A stretch of DNA of 36,722 nt. Source: Methanobacteriota archaeon (lineage in GTDB: Archaea > Thermoplasmatota > E2 > DHVEG-1). Every line of letters begins with the position of its first letter. The first letter of the stretch is position 1. Positions 22,157 through 31,269 of this stretch are shown piece after piece. Made by a program: the position numbers and the translations under genes. The notes beneath the pieces were generated by a model. It was given only the letters and a program-made list of their open reading frames with translations. It was not told where the DNA came from and did not search any database. The stretch spans positions 1 to 36,722 of the forward strand of contig JAPKYG010000119.1 in NCBI GenBank assembly GCA_026394435.1, given 5' to 3'.

Positions 22157-22687
22157 ATGAAGAAGGACACACTTATCCAACACCTCAAAGAATGCGGAGC
22201 GATCAAGTTCGGACGGTTCGTACTCACTTCAGGAGCAATCAGCGACTACTATATCGACATAAAGAAAGCAAGTACAGAACCAAAAATCCTCAAAATCATC
22301 GCACAACAGATGAGCGATTACACAAAAGGCTATGATATGCTCGCAGGAATGGAGCTAGGAGCAGTACCCCTCGTAGTGGCACTCGCGCTAGAAACCGGGA
22401 TTCCGTATGTGATCATCAGAAAAGAAAAACGAGAGCACGGCACCGGAAAACAGATCGAGGGTGGCGATGTCAAAGGAAAAAGCGTGCTCATCGTTGAAGA
22501 TGTCACAACCAGTGGCGGTTCCGTGGTAAAAGCCATTCAGATTCTCCGAGAGAATAACGCTGAAGTCGAAAAAGTCCTCGTCGTCGTAGATCGGGAGACT
22601 GGCGCACGAGAGCAGCTCCAGAAACTAGAAGTCGAGTTCATTCCATTAGTCTCAGTCAGTGAAATCCTCAAAAACAAAAAACACTAA
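22157..22687 (+). CDS. pyrE: Orotate phosphoribosyltransferase
   Basis: This 176-aa enzyme of pyrimidine synthesis joins orotate to PRPP to make orotidine 5'-phosphate. The PRPP-binding loop VLIVEDVTTSGGS is at 110-122. The catalytic loop region RKEKREHGTGKQIEGG is at about 88-103, and FVLTSGAISDYYIDIKKAS (about 21-39) is the orotate-side motif. Size is normal for archaea. A TATA-like AATTATAAATC lies about 30 nt upstream of the ATG. It is followed by purD after about 40 nt on the same strand. Confidence 0.93.
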   Translation: MKKDTLIQHLKECGAIKFGRFVLTSGAISDYYIDIKKASTEPKILKIIAQQMSDYTKGYDMLAGMELGAVPLVVALALETGIPYVIIRKEKREHGTGKQIEGGDVKGKSVLIVEDVTTSGGSVVKAIQILRENNAEVEKVLVVVDRETGAREQLQKLEVEFIPLVSVSEILKNKKH

Positions 22688-22727
22688 AAAACCATATTCG
22701 GATTTAAAAAATAGATAGGGGAAAACT

Positions 22728-24062
22728 ATGAATGTATTAGTCGTTGGTGGTGGCGCAAGAGAACATGCAATCTGCGATGCGATAGCTCGATCAGAACAGG
22801 CGACACTGTATGCCGTGATGAATAACCTTAACCCGGGTATTGAGAAGCTAGCTGTTGATTACCTCCTGAAAAAGGAAACACTAGTAAATGATGTTGTTTC
22901 CTATGCGAAGAAGAAAAATATTGATATCGCGTTAATCGGACCTGAAGCACCCCTGGAGGCGGGGCTCGCTGATGCACTGACCAAGAACGGCATCAATGCG
23001 TGTGCCCCTAAAAAAAACGCGGCACGGATTGAAACAGACAAGGTATGGATGCGCAATCTCCTCACGAAATACAAGATTCCTGGCCAACTTCACCATAAAA
23101 GCTTTACCGACGCCGAGCAGGCAAAAAAGTTCATTGAAGAACTAAACGCCCAGGTCGCGATCAAACCTATTGGTCTTACCGGTGGAAAAGGCGTCCATGT
23201 CGCAGGCGATCATTTCAACGGCACCGATGAAGCCATGGCCTATGTAACAGAAGTCATCCAGAATAAAATCGGTGGAGCCGCTAAAGTCCTCATCGAAGAA
23301 AAAGCGGTGGGCGAAGAATTTACCCTGCAAGCATTCACCGATGGATCGCATCTTGCTCCACTACCAGCGGTACAGGATCATAAGCGATTATTACCTGACG
23401 AGAAAGGCCCAAACACCGGCGGCATGGGATCGTACTCCTGCGCCAATGGACTGTTACCATTTCTCACCCAATACGAATACGCTGAAGGCGTCTCTATTTT
23501 ACAGAAAATCGTCAGCACCCTCGCAAAAGAAAAATGCACATACATTGGTCCCATCTACGGACAGTTCATCCTCACCGCAAACGGAGTGAAAATCATTGAG
23601 GTGAACGCACGGTTTGGCGACCCTGAGGCCATGAACGTCCTCCCTTTACTAGAAACCGATTTCATGGAAGTCTGCACCGCAATGCTCGATGGAACACTTT
23701 CCAAAAAAGATATACAGATGGAGAAGAAATCAACGGTATGCAAATATGTTGTCCCTGAAGGGTACGGCATAAAAAGCATGATTGGAGAAAAAATAGAAGT
23801 CAACGAGAACGCGATACGACAAGAAGGTGCGATGCTTTTCTATGCATCCGTCACCAAGAAAAATAATTACATCATGACCGGGTCATCACGATCTCTCGCT
23901 GTCGTCGGCATTACCGATGAACTCGCAGCAGCAGAAAAGATCTGTGAGCAGGCATTAACCCATATCAAAGGTGATCATCTCTTCATCCGCCATGATATTG
24001 GAACGAAAAAACTTCTTGAAAAACGCGTTCGTCATATGAAGGAGATACGGGGAAAGAAATGA
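22728..24062 (+). CDS. purD: Phosphoribosylamine-glycine ligase
   Basis: This is a 444-aa ATP-grasp enzyme of purine synthesis (GAR synthetase). It has the N-terminal VVGGGAREHAICDAIA nucleotide-fold motif and the ATP-grasp core around IKPIGLTGGKGVHVAG and VLIEEKAVGEEFTLQAF. The substrate and metal motif PNTGGMGSYS and the NARFGDPEAMNVLPLL block follow. A purine-rich ribosome-binding site (AGGGGAAAACT) precedes the ATG. It overlaps the GPN-loop GTPase gene by 4 nt (ATGA). It appears complete. Confidence 0.94.
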   Translation: MNVLVVGGGAREHAICDAIARSEQATLYAVMNNLNPGIEKLAVDYLLKKETLVNDVVSYAKKKNIDIALIGPEAPLEAGLADALTKNGINACAPKKNAARIETDKVWMRNLLTKYKIPGQLHHKSFTDAEQAKKFIEELNAQVAIKPIGLTGGKGVHVAGDHFNGTDEAMAYVTEVIQNKIGGAAKVLIEEKAVGEEFTLQAFTDGSHLAPLPAVQDHKRLLPDEKGPNTGGMGSYSCANGLLPFLTQYEYAEGVSILQKIVSTLAKEKCTYIGPIYGQFILTANGVKIIEVNARFGDPEAMNVLPLLETDFMEVCTAMLDGTLSKKDIQMEKKSTVCKYVVPEGYGIKSMIGEKIEVNENAIRQEGAMLFYASVTKKNNYIMTGSSRSLAVVGITDELAAAEKICEQALTHIKGDHLFIRHDIGTKKLLEKRVRHMKEIRGKK

Positions 24063-24832
24063 AACAAGAAATCTTCGTGTATTTTATCGGAACCGCAGGA
24101 TCAGGAAAATCCACGTTAACCGCATCAATGCAACAATGGTGTAAAGAACGCGGGTTAGACGCAATCATAGTCAATCTTGACCCTGGCGCAGAAAACCTCC
24201 CTTATCAACCTGATGTCGACATCAGGGACTGGATCTCACTGCGAGAGGTAATGGATACAAACAAACTCGGACCAAATGGTGCACAGATCGCCTGCGCTGA
24301 CATGATCGCACTCAACACCGGTGATGTCAAGGAAAGCATCAACTCATTCAAAGCAGACTATATCCTCTTAGATACCCCCGGGCAACTGGAGCTGTTCGTG
24401 TTCCGAGAAGCAGGAAAATATACCGTGAAGTTCCTCAGCCCAGAAAAATCAGTGATTTGCTACCTCCTTGACCCAATGCTAGCAAAAACAGCATCAGGGT
24501 TTGTCTCACAGCTACTACTTGCGATCACCACGAACTTCCGCTTAAGTCAACCACAAATAAATATCCTCAGCAAAACAGATTTACTCTCAAAAAAAGAATT
24601 AGAGCTTATTCAAAGATGGTCAAGTGACCCTGATGAAATCTACGAGGCGCTGTGTAGCGAAGAAGCATCCGTACATCGAGAGCTGAGCGAGCAGATACTT
24701 CACCTCATCAAACATATTGGTGGGTACACACGACTTATCCCGACCTCAAAAAAGAATTATTTCGGTATCGAAGACATCTATACCAATCTCCAACAGCAAT
24801 TTGAAGGCGGAGAAGACCTGTTAAAAGATTGA
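24059..24832 (+). CDS. GPN-loop GTPase
   Basis: This 257-aa GTPase of the GPN/XAB1 family has the P-loop GTAGSGKST (11-19) and the defining insert Gly71-Pro72-Asn73 in LGPNGA. It has the DTPGQLELF switch motif (about 107-115) and SKTDLLSKKEL in the place of the guanine-specific NKxD motif. In eukaryotes the relatives help assemble and import RNA polymerase; archaeal members are dimeric GTPases of uncertain role. The start overlaps the purD stop by 4 nt. It converges, with only 1 nt between stops, on the RPA operon. Confidence 0.92.
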   Translation: MKQEIFVYFIGTAGSGKSTLTASMQQWCKERGLDAIIVNLDPGAENLPYQPDVDIRDWISLREVMDTNKLGPNGAQIACADMIALNTGDVKESINSFKADYILLDTPGQLELFVFREAGKYTVKFLSPEKSVICYLLDPMLAKTASGFVSQLLLAITTNFRLSQPQINILSKTDLLSKKELELIQRWSSDPDEIYEALCSEEASVHRELSEQILHLIKHIGGYTRLIPTSKKNYFGIEDIYTNLQQQFEGGEDLLKD

Positions 24833-24833
24833 T

Positions 24834-25772
24834 TTATGTTGATTTAAGCGTCCCCAGCACCGGCTCAAAAATAAACCCTTTATCCATCAATGACGTTAAT
24901 GCTTCCTCGATAGAATTCTCATCCAAGCCTTGTTTCTTACATTTCTCTACGATACTATCCCACGGAGCACCCTCTGCACCCTCAATTTCCTTGATGGTAT
25001 CTAACACAACAGTCTCGGGGTCCCCTGCAACTTCAGACGCAGCTACAGGTTGCTCTCCCTCTTGTTTTTTCGGTTTCTTTTGCTCTTTTTTTGATTCTTT
25101 TTTCCGTTCTTTAATCTCCAGTTTCTCTTCTTTTCGAACCTCTTCGAATTTCTCTGATGCGACAGGGACAATGTATTGCAATGACTCGCGGATAAGCGCC
25201 GCATACTTATTCACATCGATTGAGCCATATTTTTTCAATGCAGCGACAATCCCTTCCGATAATTCACGATTGTATCCAAGTTTTTTAAGGTCGTACACGT
25301 TCGGCTGCGTCATCTTCATTGCTTCAATGATCGCGCTAATACGCTGTTTCGTCTGCATGCAGGTTTCAATGATCCATCGGTCCCGCGCCTCCGCATTCAC
25401 CTCACGCACCAACTCAGGACGTAACGACACATACATCGTACCTTCCTCAGGGATATATGTTCGTACCTTCCCGATAATCGCAACAAATGCAGGAACCTCA
25501 ATGCTCTGCAACTTGTTTGTCGCTTCCTGCTGATACTGCCCTGAATAAATCGTAAACACACCGGTCGGGTCTGACAAATGCGCTCGCAGATACTCCCCAC
25601 CCTCCGTAACGCTCTCCACATCAGTCAACACCCCTGTAATAAACACCCGATTTACTTTACTGCCCAGGGGCGTTACCACATAGGAGGGTACCTTTTCGCC
25701 ACTGCCCTTAATCTCGATTGATGCATCATTGTACTCCGCAGCAAAAATCCGCCATGCGGGCTCTCGTCTCAT
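24834..25772 (-). CDS. RPA-associated OB-fold protein (COG3390 type)
   Basis: This 312-aa protein opens with MRREPAWRIFAAEYNDASIE, followed by an OB fold (about 35-125; VFITGVLTDVESV, LSDPTGVFTIYSGQY, VAIIGKVRTYI). This is typical of the archaeal RPA-associated family. A helical region, a Lys/Glu-rich linker (KERKKESKKEQKKPKKQ) and a C-terminal winged-helix-like domain (about 250-305) complete it. It is the second gene of the RPA operon and starts 4 nt before the RPA stop (ATGA overlap). It probably binds single-stranded DNA together with the larger RPA, like a small RPA subunit. Confidence 0.87.
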   Translation of the reverse strand: MRREPAWRIFAAEYNDASIEIKGSGEKVPSYVVTPLGSKVNRVFITGVLTDVESVTEGGEYLRAHLSDPTGVFTIYSGQYQQEATNKLQSIEVPAFVAIIGKVRTYIPEEGTMYVSLRPELVREVNAEARDRWIIETCMQTKQRISAIIEAMKMTQPNVYDLKKLGYNRELSEGIVAALKKYGSIDVNKYAALIRESLQYIVPVASEKFEEVRKEEKLEIKERKKESKKEQKKPKKQEGEQPVAASEVAGDPETVVLDTIKEIEGAEGAPWDSIVEKCKKQGLDENSIEEALTSLMDKGFIFEPVLGTLKST

Positions 25773-27058
25773 AGCAACTCCTCCAACTCCTGAGACAATC
25801 GTTCTGCTTCCGCGGCAACATTAAAATCAGCACGTTTCGCATCGCGAACAATCAAGGTCACCCCGAACTGATCACCCAAAGCATTCCCCTGTAAACTAAT
25901 CCGATGACCAAATAACATGCTATTCATTTCTTCAATAAGGCCATCATCATTTGAGGAAACATTCATGGTTTTGCCAAGAAGTTTTTCAGTAACCTCCTTT
26001 CCAAGGATCGCGCTCACCGAACCGGCTCCATCATCAATGACCAGTTTCATCCGCAAATCAGCCTTTCCTTCGACAGTCCCATGCACCGCGCATGTGCCAT
26101 CCTGGATAACCCGGTTGCACTCCGGACATCGCTGCACCAGCCCAGAGCCTTTCCGAATCTCAATGACGGTTCCTTCCACTTCAACATCCAAGGCACCGTT
26201 CCGATCCACCAGCTCAGACAGCACTATTTTTTGTGTTTTTACGTCTTTTTTTGAAATCATATTCGCATCAAGTTTCTCCACGGTTGCCTTCTCATCAAAC
26301 GTGAACTGTGGAATACCCTTCCAGGCTTTCACATACCCTCCAGAAATCTTCACCACAGCGCCTTCTTTTAGCTTAAAATCGTACCATGCGGTAAATTGTG
26401 CCTTCCCCGTCTCATCACCAAGTATTCCTGAGAAAACCTTCTTTTTCTGACCCGAAATCTCCACGTCACGGTCTTTTATCTCAAGGATTCGCGCGGTCAC
26501 CTCAACAGAACTCAGACCACCGCGTAACTCTTTTACCTTGTACTCCCGTGGCTCCGCGTTCACCTCAGGAACCTCTGACGCATCCGTCTTCTTAATTTTG
26601 GTTCGATCACCGAAATTCACTTTCACGCTCCCTTGCCATTCTTTCGTATATGCGTTTGTGATATCCACAACTGTGCCTTTTTCAAGTTCAAAATCCTTCC
26701 ACGCGGTAAACTGAATCGTCCCACTTTCATCACCGAGGATGCCATAGAATATCTTCCGCGCTTCCCCCTTCACCTGTATCTCCCGAGGATTTACTGAAAC
26801 AACACGACAGAGCACATGAACACTCTGTTGATTCGGCTTTAAATCAACAACCAAGGTACGCTCTGAAGACGGCGGCTGCATATATCCACCACCAAACTTC
26901 TTCACCAGTGTCTGCTTCGCATGATCAGGAGGGACACCATATTCCAAAAACTTCTTCAACTCTTTTTCCAGTTCATCCCGACTTACTTCTTTTCCTGATG
27001 TCTCACGAAGTGCTTCAAGAATATCATCAATCTGGTGTTCAATATTATCCTCAGACAT
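25769..27058 (-). CDS. rpa1: Replication protein A, large single-strand DNA-binding subunit
   Basis: This 429-aa protein has an N-terminal acidic helical region and then three tandem OB folds recognisable by repeats such as FYGILGDESGTIQFTAWKDF and FSGILGDETGKAQFTAWYDF. A zinc finger (about 311-326; CPECNRVIQDGTCAVH) is embedded in the last fold. Archaeal RPA coats single-stranded DNA in replication and repair. I chose the ATG at 27058, which has GAGGA 7 nt upstream and a strong TATA box 37 nt upstream. A longer in-frame opening to 27175 would run through that promoter. It overlaps the RPA-associated gene by 4 nt. Confidence 0.92.
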   Translation of the reverse strand: MSEDNIEHQIDDILEALRETSGKEVSRDELEKELKKFLEYGVPPDHAKQTLVKKFGGGYMQPPSSERTLVVDLKPNQQSVHVLCRVVSVNPREIQVKGEARKIFYGILGDESGTIQFTAWKDFELEKGTVVDITNAYTKEWQGSVKVNFGDRTKIKKTDASEVPEVNAEPREYKVKELRGGLSSVEVTARILEIKDRDVEISGQKKKVFSGILGDETGKAQFTAWYDFKLKEGAVVKISGGYVKAWKGIPQFTFDEKATVEKLDANMISKKDVKTQKIVLSELVDRNGALDVEVEGTVIEIRKGSGLVQRCPECNRVIQDGTCAVHGTVEGKADLRMKLVIDDGAGSVSAILGKEVTEKLLGKTMNVSSNDDGLIEEMNSMLFGHRISLQGNALGDQFGVTLIVRDAKRADFNVAAEAERLSQELEELL

Positions 27059-27094
27059 AAAGGATTCCTCGCCCAATTTTGATAATCGTTGTTG

Positions 27095-27104
27095 TATATA
27101 TAAA
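27095..27104 (-). promoter_or_regulatory. TATA box of RPA operon
   Basis: TTTATATATA on the minus strand lies 37-46 nt upstream of the RPA ATG, giving a short leader that contains the GAGGA ribosome-binding site. Confidence 0.7.
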
Positions 27105-27140
27105 GAGTACTGTAGTACTAATAACATCAAAAAAACAAGC

Positions 27141-28790
27141 TCAGGATAATCCAATGATATTACCGTTCTTATCAATATCCATGAACTCGGACTGAGGGTG
27201 CGGGGGAAGACCTGGCATGGTCGTAATTTTCCCGGTCATTGGCACCAAAAATCCGGCACCCGCGGAGAACTTGATATCCCGGACCGTGATCTTAAAACCA
27301 GTCGGCCTGCCTAGCAATAGTGGATTATCAGACAAGGAGTATGGTGTCTTCGCAATACAAATAGGAAGTGAATCAAGCCCGAGCTCCACACACAGTTTAA
27401 TGTCACTTTCTGCGTTCACGGAATATCCAACCCTATCCGCACCGTACATCTTCTTTGCAATTATTTCGATCTTCTCTTTCACCGGGAGATCAAGATCATA
27501 CAAATACGTGAAACGAGAAGGTGTGTTATGAATCAAATTAATCAGCTTCCCCGCAAGCTCAATTCCACCTTCGCCACCATTCCCCCAGACATCAACAACT
27601 GCACAGGACACCTGTTTTTTAGAGCAAAAATCTTCAACATAATCAAATTCTTCATTGGTATCATCAGCGAACTGATTGATCGCGACAATCACCGGGACCT
27701 GAAACCAGGAGATGTTTTCAAGGTGTTTTTCAAGGTTTCCAAGCCCTTTCTGAAGAGCCTTACGATCATTTCCTTCACCATGTCGTTTCAACGCCCTTAT
27801 ACTTACCACGAGCACAACCGCATCAGGGATAAGGTTCCCAGTTCGACAGACGATATCGAAGAATTTCTCCGCACCAAGCTCAGAGCCAAACCCAGCTTCG
27901 GTCACAAAATAATCAGCAAGACGCAACCCCATCATATCCGCAATAAGACTATTGGTTCCATGTGCAATATTTGCGAAGGGACCCCCATGGACAAACGCAG
28001 GGACACCCTCGACGGTCTGCACCAGATTGGGCATGATCGCATCCTTCAGTAATACCGTCATCGCACCCACTGCTTTCAGATCAGCGGCAGTCACCGGCTT
28101 GTTATCATAGGTATAAGCAACAATGATGCGACTGAGCCGATTCCGTAAATCATTCAAATCCTTGGACAGACACAGGATTGCCATGATCTCAGAGGCTGGT
28201 GTAATCGAAAACTCAATCTCATGAGGAACACCGTCAGAAGGTCCACCAAGCCCAACAACGACTTTGCGTAAAGACCGATCACTGATATCCAGAACCCGCG
28301 GCCAGACAATAAACCGAGGATCAATATGAAACAGGTCACCATGATGAATATGATTATCAAGTAAACTTGCCAGAAGGTTATGTGCACTCGTAATCGCATG
28401 CATATCGCCAGTGAAATGAAGATTAATATCCTCCATCGGAAGAACCTGCGCATACCCTCCACCGGTAGCACCCCCTTTCTTTCCCATAATCGGGCCCATC
28501 GATGGTTCCCGGATCCCCAGCATGGTTTTTTTCCCGAGCTGTGCAAGCGCTTGTGCCAACCCGATCGTCACCGTTGTTTTCCCCTCACCACTCGACGTCG
28601 GATTAATCGTCGTTACAAGAATCAGCTTTCCCTGTTTCTGCTGTTTTACTCGCTTCAGTACGTCCAGGGAAACCTTTGCTTTGGAGCGACCCCAGCAGAA
28701 GTACTCGTCCTCATGAATCCCTGCTTTTGCAGCAATATCTTCTATAGGAAGAAGAGGAATAGAGCGTGCAATTTCGATATCGGTTTTCAT
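27141..28790 (-). CDS. fhs: Formate-tetrahydrofolate ligase
   Basis: This 549-aa enzyme makes 10-formyltetrahydrofolate from formate, tetrahydrofolate and ATP. The P-loop PTSSGEGKTT is at about 64-73. REPSMGPIMGKKGGATGGGY (about 93-112) and VLPMEDINLHFTGDMHAI are family signatures. The usual C-terminal TMPGLPPHPQSEFMDID is intact. The length is normal. The gene supports folate-based one-carbon metabolism, which is not universal in archaea. It lies upstream of, and on the same strand as, the RPA operon, which has its own promoter. Confidence 0.95.
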   Translation of the reverse strand: MKTDIEIARSIPLLPIEDIAAKAGIHEDEYFCWGRSKAKVSLDVLKRVKQQKQGKLILVTTINPTSSGEGKTTVTIGLAQALAQLGKKTMLGIREPSMGPIMGKKGGATGGGYAQVLPMEDINLHFTGDMHAITSAHNLLASLLDNHIHHGDLFHIDPRFIVWPRVLDISDRSLRKVVVGLGGPSDGVPHEIEFSITPASEIMAILCLSKDLNDLRNRLSRIIVAYTYDNKPVTAADLKAVGAMTVLLKDAIMPNLVQTVEGVPAFVHGGPFANIAHGTNSLIADMMGLRLADYFVTEAGFGSELGAEKFFDIVCRTGNLIPDAVVLVVSIRALKRHGEGNDRKALQKGLGNLEKHLENISWFQVPVIVAINQFADDTNEEFDYVEDFCSKKQVSCAVVDVWGNGGEGGIELAGKLINLIHNTPSRFTYLYDLDLPVKEKIEIIAKKMYGADRVGYSVNAESDIKLCVELGLDSLPICIAKTPYSLSDNPLLLGRPTGFKITVRDIKFSAGAGFLVPMTGKITTMPGLPPHPQSEFMDIDKNGNIIGLS

Positions 28791-28885
28791 ACAATGACAG
28801 GCACGATATCATGTTTCCTGTTAAAAAAGATGTTCGCTCAAACAATGAGGTAAAAAATCGAAAGAGGACCACCATACGAGAATAT

Positions 28886-29290
28886 TCATATGACGTGGGT
28901 TTTTCGAGTGGTCCATGCTGTCTCAGGTAATGAGGAATAAATAGTGTGAGAGTCGTATGAGGGTACATTCCTATTCTTCATTCTGATGCGCCTCTCCTTC
29001 GTTTTCGTTTCGGGTGAGAAAATCGCATTTTTCTGAAACTCCCAATAACGAATCCGCCAGTTCGTCCCATCACACAGAAGAGCCTCATCTCGCCGGGTGT
29101 TCAGGATTCCTTCTGATTCCAAACGGTAAAACAAGCGTCGATCAGAATGATCAAGCATATTATCAATAATACAGTCATCATATCCGAACATATCCATGAC
29201 GATCTCAGCGTATCGTCGTGCTTCTTTTTCGTCAACATTAAGCTTTCTTTGGATTGTTTTTGCGAGTGCATTCAAGGTGACAAGCGGCAT
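28886..29290 (-). CDS. DUF6015-like archaeal protein
   Basis: This 134-aa cytoplasmic protein has the conserved segments MPLVTLNALAKTIQRKLNVD, YAEIVMDMFGYDDCIIDNML and RRLFYRLESEGILNTRRDEA, then NWRIRYWEF. I associate this pattern with an archaeal family of unknown function (DUF6015). It is predicted mostly helical with a short winged-helix-like wing at about 80-95. It has a strong ribosome-binding site (AAAGGAG) and a TATA-like ATTATATATAC (29336-29346). It precedes the formate-tetrahydrofolate ligase gene by about 95 nt on the same strand. Confidence 0.75.
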   Translation of the reverse strand: MPLVTLNALAKTIQRKLNVDEKEARRYAEIVMDMFGYDDCIIDNMLDHSDRRLFYRLESEGILNTRRDEALLCDGTNWRIRYWEFQKNAIFSPETKTKERRIRMKNRNVPSYDSHTIYSSLPETAWTTRKTHVI

Positions 29291-29449
29291 AGTATTTCTC
29301 CTTTCTTCTTCAATAGTATAAATTTATCTTTAATAGTATATATAATTTTCCCTTCTTTAGCCTCTTTTACTATATTCGCCCAATCCAGCCGCTCTTGCAC
29401 TCAATAAATATTATAACACATATGAACCATACACCAACGAGTTGTTCCT

Positions 29450-30283
29450 ATGAAACTTGCACTCATCTCCGCACGACCAACCATCGCAAATAAAACAAAA
29501 AACATTCAAATCATGGAGAAATACATCAATAAAATAAAAGCAGACATCTACATCTTCGGTGAGTATTTCCTATCAGGGGATCGCTGCAAAGACGAATTCA
29601 GGGACCTTGCAGAACCACTGAATGGACCATCCATCCAATACCTTAAAAAAATCGCAAAAGACAAACAATGTTACATCGTTTTTGGAATGCCAACCAAAGA
29701 TGACAAGGTTGATGGTCTCATCTACAATGCATCAGTGTTAATTCATCCAAATGGCACAGTAGACGCGTATAAAAAATGGTTCCTGCCAACCGCTGGGCCT
29801 TTCGAAGAAAAAATTTTCTTCGACCAAGGTGAAGAACTCCCCGTCTTCAACACCACCTTTGGAAAAATTGGGTTGCTCATCTGCTATGACCTCAACTTCC
29901 CGGAACTTGCAAAAGCACTCACCTTACAAGGAGCTGACCTCCTTATCTGCATCTCCGCGTCACCATCAACCACCAGAAAATACTTTGAAACATTACTCCC
30001 AGCGCGCGCATTAGAAAACACGGTTTTCGTCGCTTACGTCAACCTCGCAGGAAACCAAGAAGACCTTATTTATTGGGCAGGCTCACAAGTCTATGACCCC
30101 TTGGGAAACCTCATCATCAAAGCACCCTACTTTACAGAAAGCATAATCACCTGCGACATTAACCTGAAACAACTAGAACCAGCACGGGCACGACGACCAG
30201 TATTACGAGACATAAGACCAGAAATCTACCAAGACCTCTACCAGTTCTCACGATTTCATACAAAAAAAGAACCCAAGGAGTAG
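29450..30283 (+). CDS. Carbon-nitrogen hydrolase (nitrilase superfamily)
   Basis: This 277-aa cytoplasmic hydrolase has the Glu-Lys-Cys catalytic triad: Glu38 in IFGEYFL, Lys109 in YKKWFLP, and Cys145 in GLLICYDLNFPE. The family cleaves amide or nitrile C-N bonds; the exact substrate cannot be told from these motifs. RALENTVFVAYVNLAG and VYDPLGNLI are typical downstream blocks. The gene stands alone, divergent from the DUF6015-like gene, with TATA-like AATATTATAAC about 40 nt before the ATG. Confidence 0.88.
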   Translation: MKLALISARPTIANKTKNIQIMEKYINKIKADIYIFGEYFLSGDRCKDEFRDLAEPLNGPSIQYLKKIAKDKQCYIVFGMPTKDDKVDGLIYNASVLIHPNGTVDAYKKWFLPTAGPFEEKIFFDQGEELPVFNTTFGKIGLLICYDLNFPELAKALTLQGADLLICISASPSTTRKYFETLLPARALENTVFVAYVNLAGNQEDLIYWAGSQVYDPLGNLIIKAPYFTESIITCDINLKQLEPARARRPVLRDIRPEIYQDLYQFSRFHTKKEPKE

Positions 30284-30411
30284 AACAATCTTCATCTCAC
30301 CTATGTTCTGATTCTGGAGACAACTCTTGTTTTTTTTTACAAAAAGTATATACATGAAAAAAACATTCAGGGAACCTGTTTCAATTCCGGTTAACTGGGC
30401 GGGGCGAACCT

Positions 30412-31269
30412 TTGAAGCAACACAATGAAGAATTTGTCAGAAAATTAGACCTTACTTCAGTGAAAATTAGAAAGCATATCATTGAAATGTTATATCGAGC
30501 AAAATCGGGGCATCCGGGTGGCTCCCTTTCTGCGGTAGAAGCAATCGTTGCCCTCTATTTCCACCACATGAACCATAACCCGAAAAACCCGAAAGATCCA
30601 AACAGGGACCGGTTCGTATTAAGCAAAGGTCACGCTGCTCCGACACTGTATGCAGCGCTTGCAGAGTGCGGATATTTCGATGTAAAAGAACTGCTTCTTC
30701 TCAGACAAATCAATTGCATGTTACAAGGACATCCCGTATGCACACACATTCCGGGCGTTGAAGCATCAACCGGGTCTCTTGGCCACGGACTCTCGTTCGC
30801 AAACGGGATAGCCTTGGCAGGGAAACTTGATAAAAAAGACTACCGTGTCTACGTCATGGTCGGAGACGGGGAAACCAACGAAGGACAAATCTGGGAAGCA
30901 GCAGCATCAGCATCCCATTATAAACTCGATAACCTCACTGCACTCATTGACAGGAACTTCTTACAAATAGATGGGAACACCGAAGATGTTCTCCGTCTGG
31001 AATCAGTACGGGATCGATGGAGCTCTTTTGGTTGGTATGTCCTTGAAGTTGATGGGCATGATATCGAAGAAATCATCGACGCACTCCTCACCGCAAGTGA
31101 ACAGAAAAACCAACCGACCATGATCATTTTGAATACTGTGAAAGGGAAAGGTATTTCATTTATGGAAAACAACATCGACTTCCATGGTGTACCTCCAAAC
31201 GAGATGGAATATAAACTCGCAATGAAGGAACTTGATACTGTACAGAAAGCACTGGAGGCAACCCTGTGA
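30412..31269 (+). CDS. Transketolase, N-terminal (thiamine-binding) subunit
   Basis: This 285-aa first half of transketolase carries the thiamine diphosphate and metal site (VMVGDGETNEGQIWEAAASA, then the Asn of DRNFLQID). KSGHPGGSLSAVEAIVALYF and FVLSKGHAAPTLYAALAE are conserved at the N-terminal end. Archaea and some bacteria encode the enzyme as two polypeptides. The start is a TTG at 30412, with GGGGCG about 6 nt upstream; no ATG occurs before the conserved region. It overlaps the second subunit gene by 4 nt. The complete enzyme transfers two-carbon units between sugar phosphates. Confidence 0.92.
   Translation: MKQHNEEFVRKLDLTSVKIRKHIIEMLYRAKSGHPGGSLSAVEAIVALYFHHMNHNPKNPKDPNRDRFVLSKGHAAPTLYAALAECGYFDVKELLLLRQINCMLQGHPVCTHIPGVEASTGSLGHGLSFANGIALAGKLDKKDYRVYVMVGDGETNEGQIWEAAASASHYKLDNLTALIDRNFLQIDGNTEDVLRLESVRDRWSSFGWYVLEVDGHDIEEIIDALLTASEQKNQPTMIILNTVKGKGISFMENNIDFHGVPPNEMEYKLAMKELDTVQKALEATL

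Noticed and set aside
26000..26600. Plus-strand frames across the RPA gene
   Set aside because: The OB-fold repeats and zinc finger on the minus strand leave no room for plus-strand coding.
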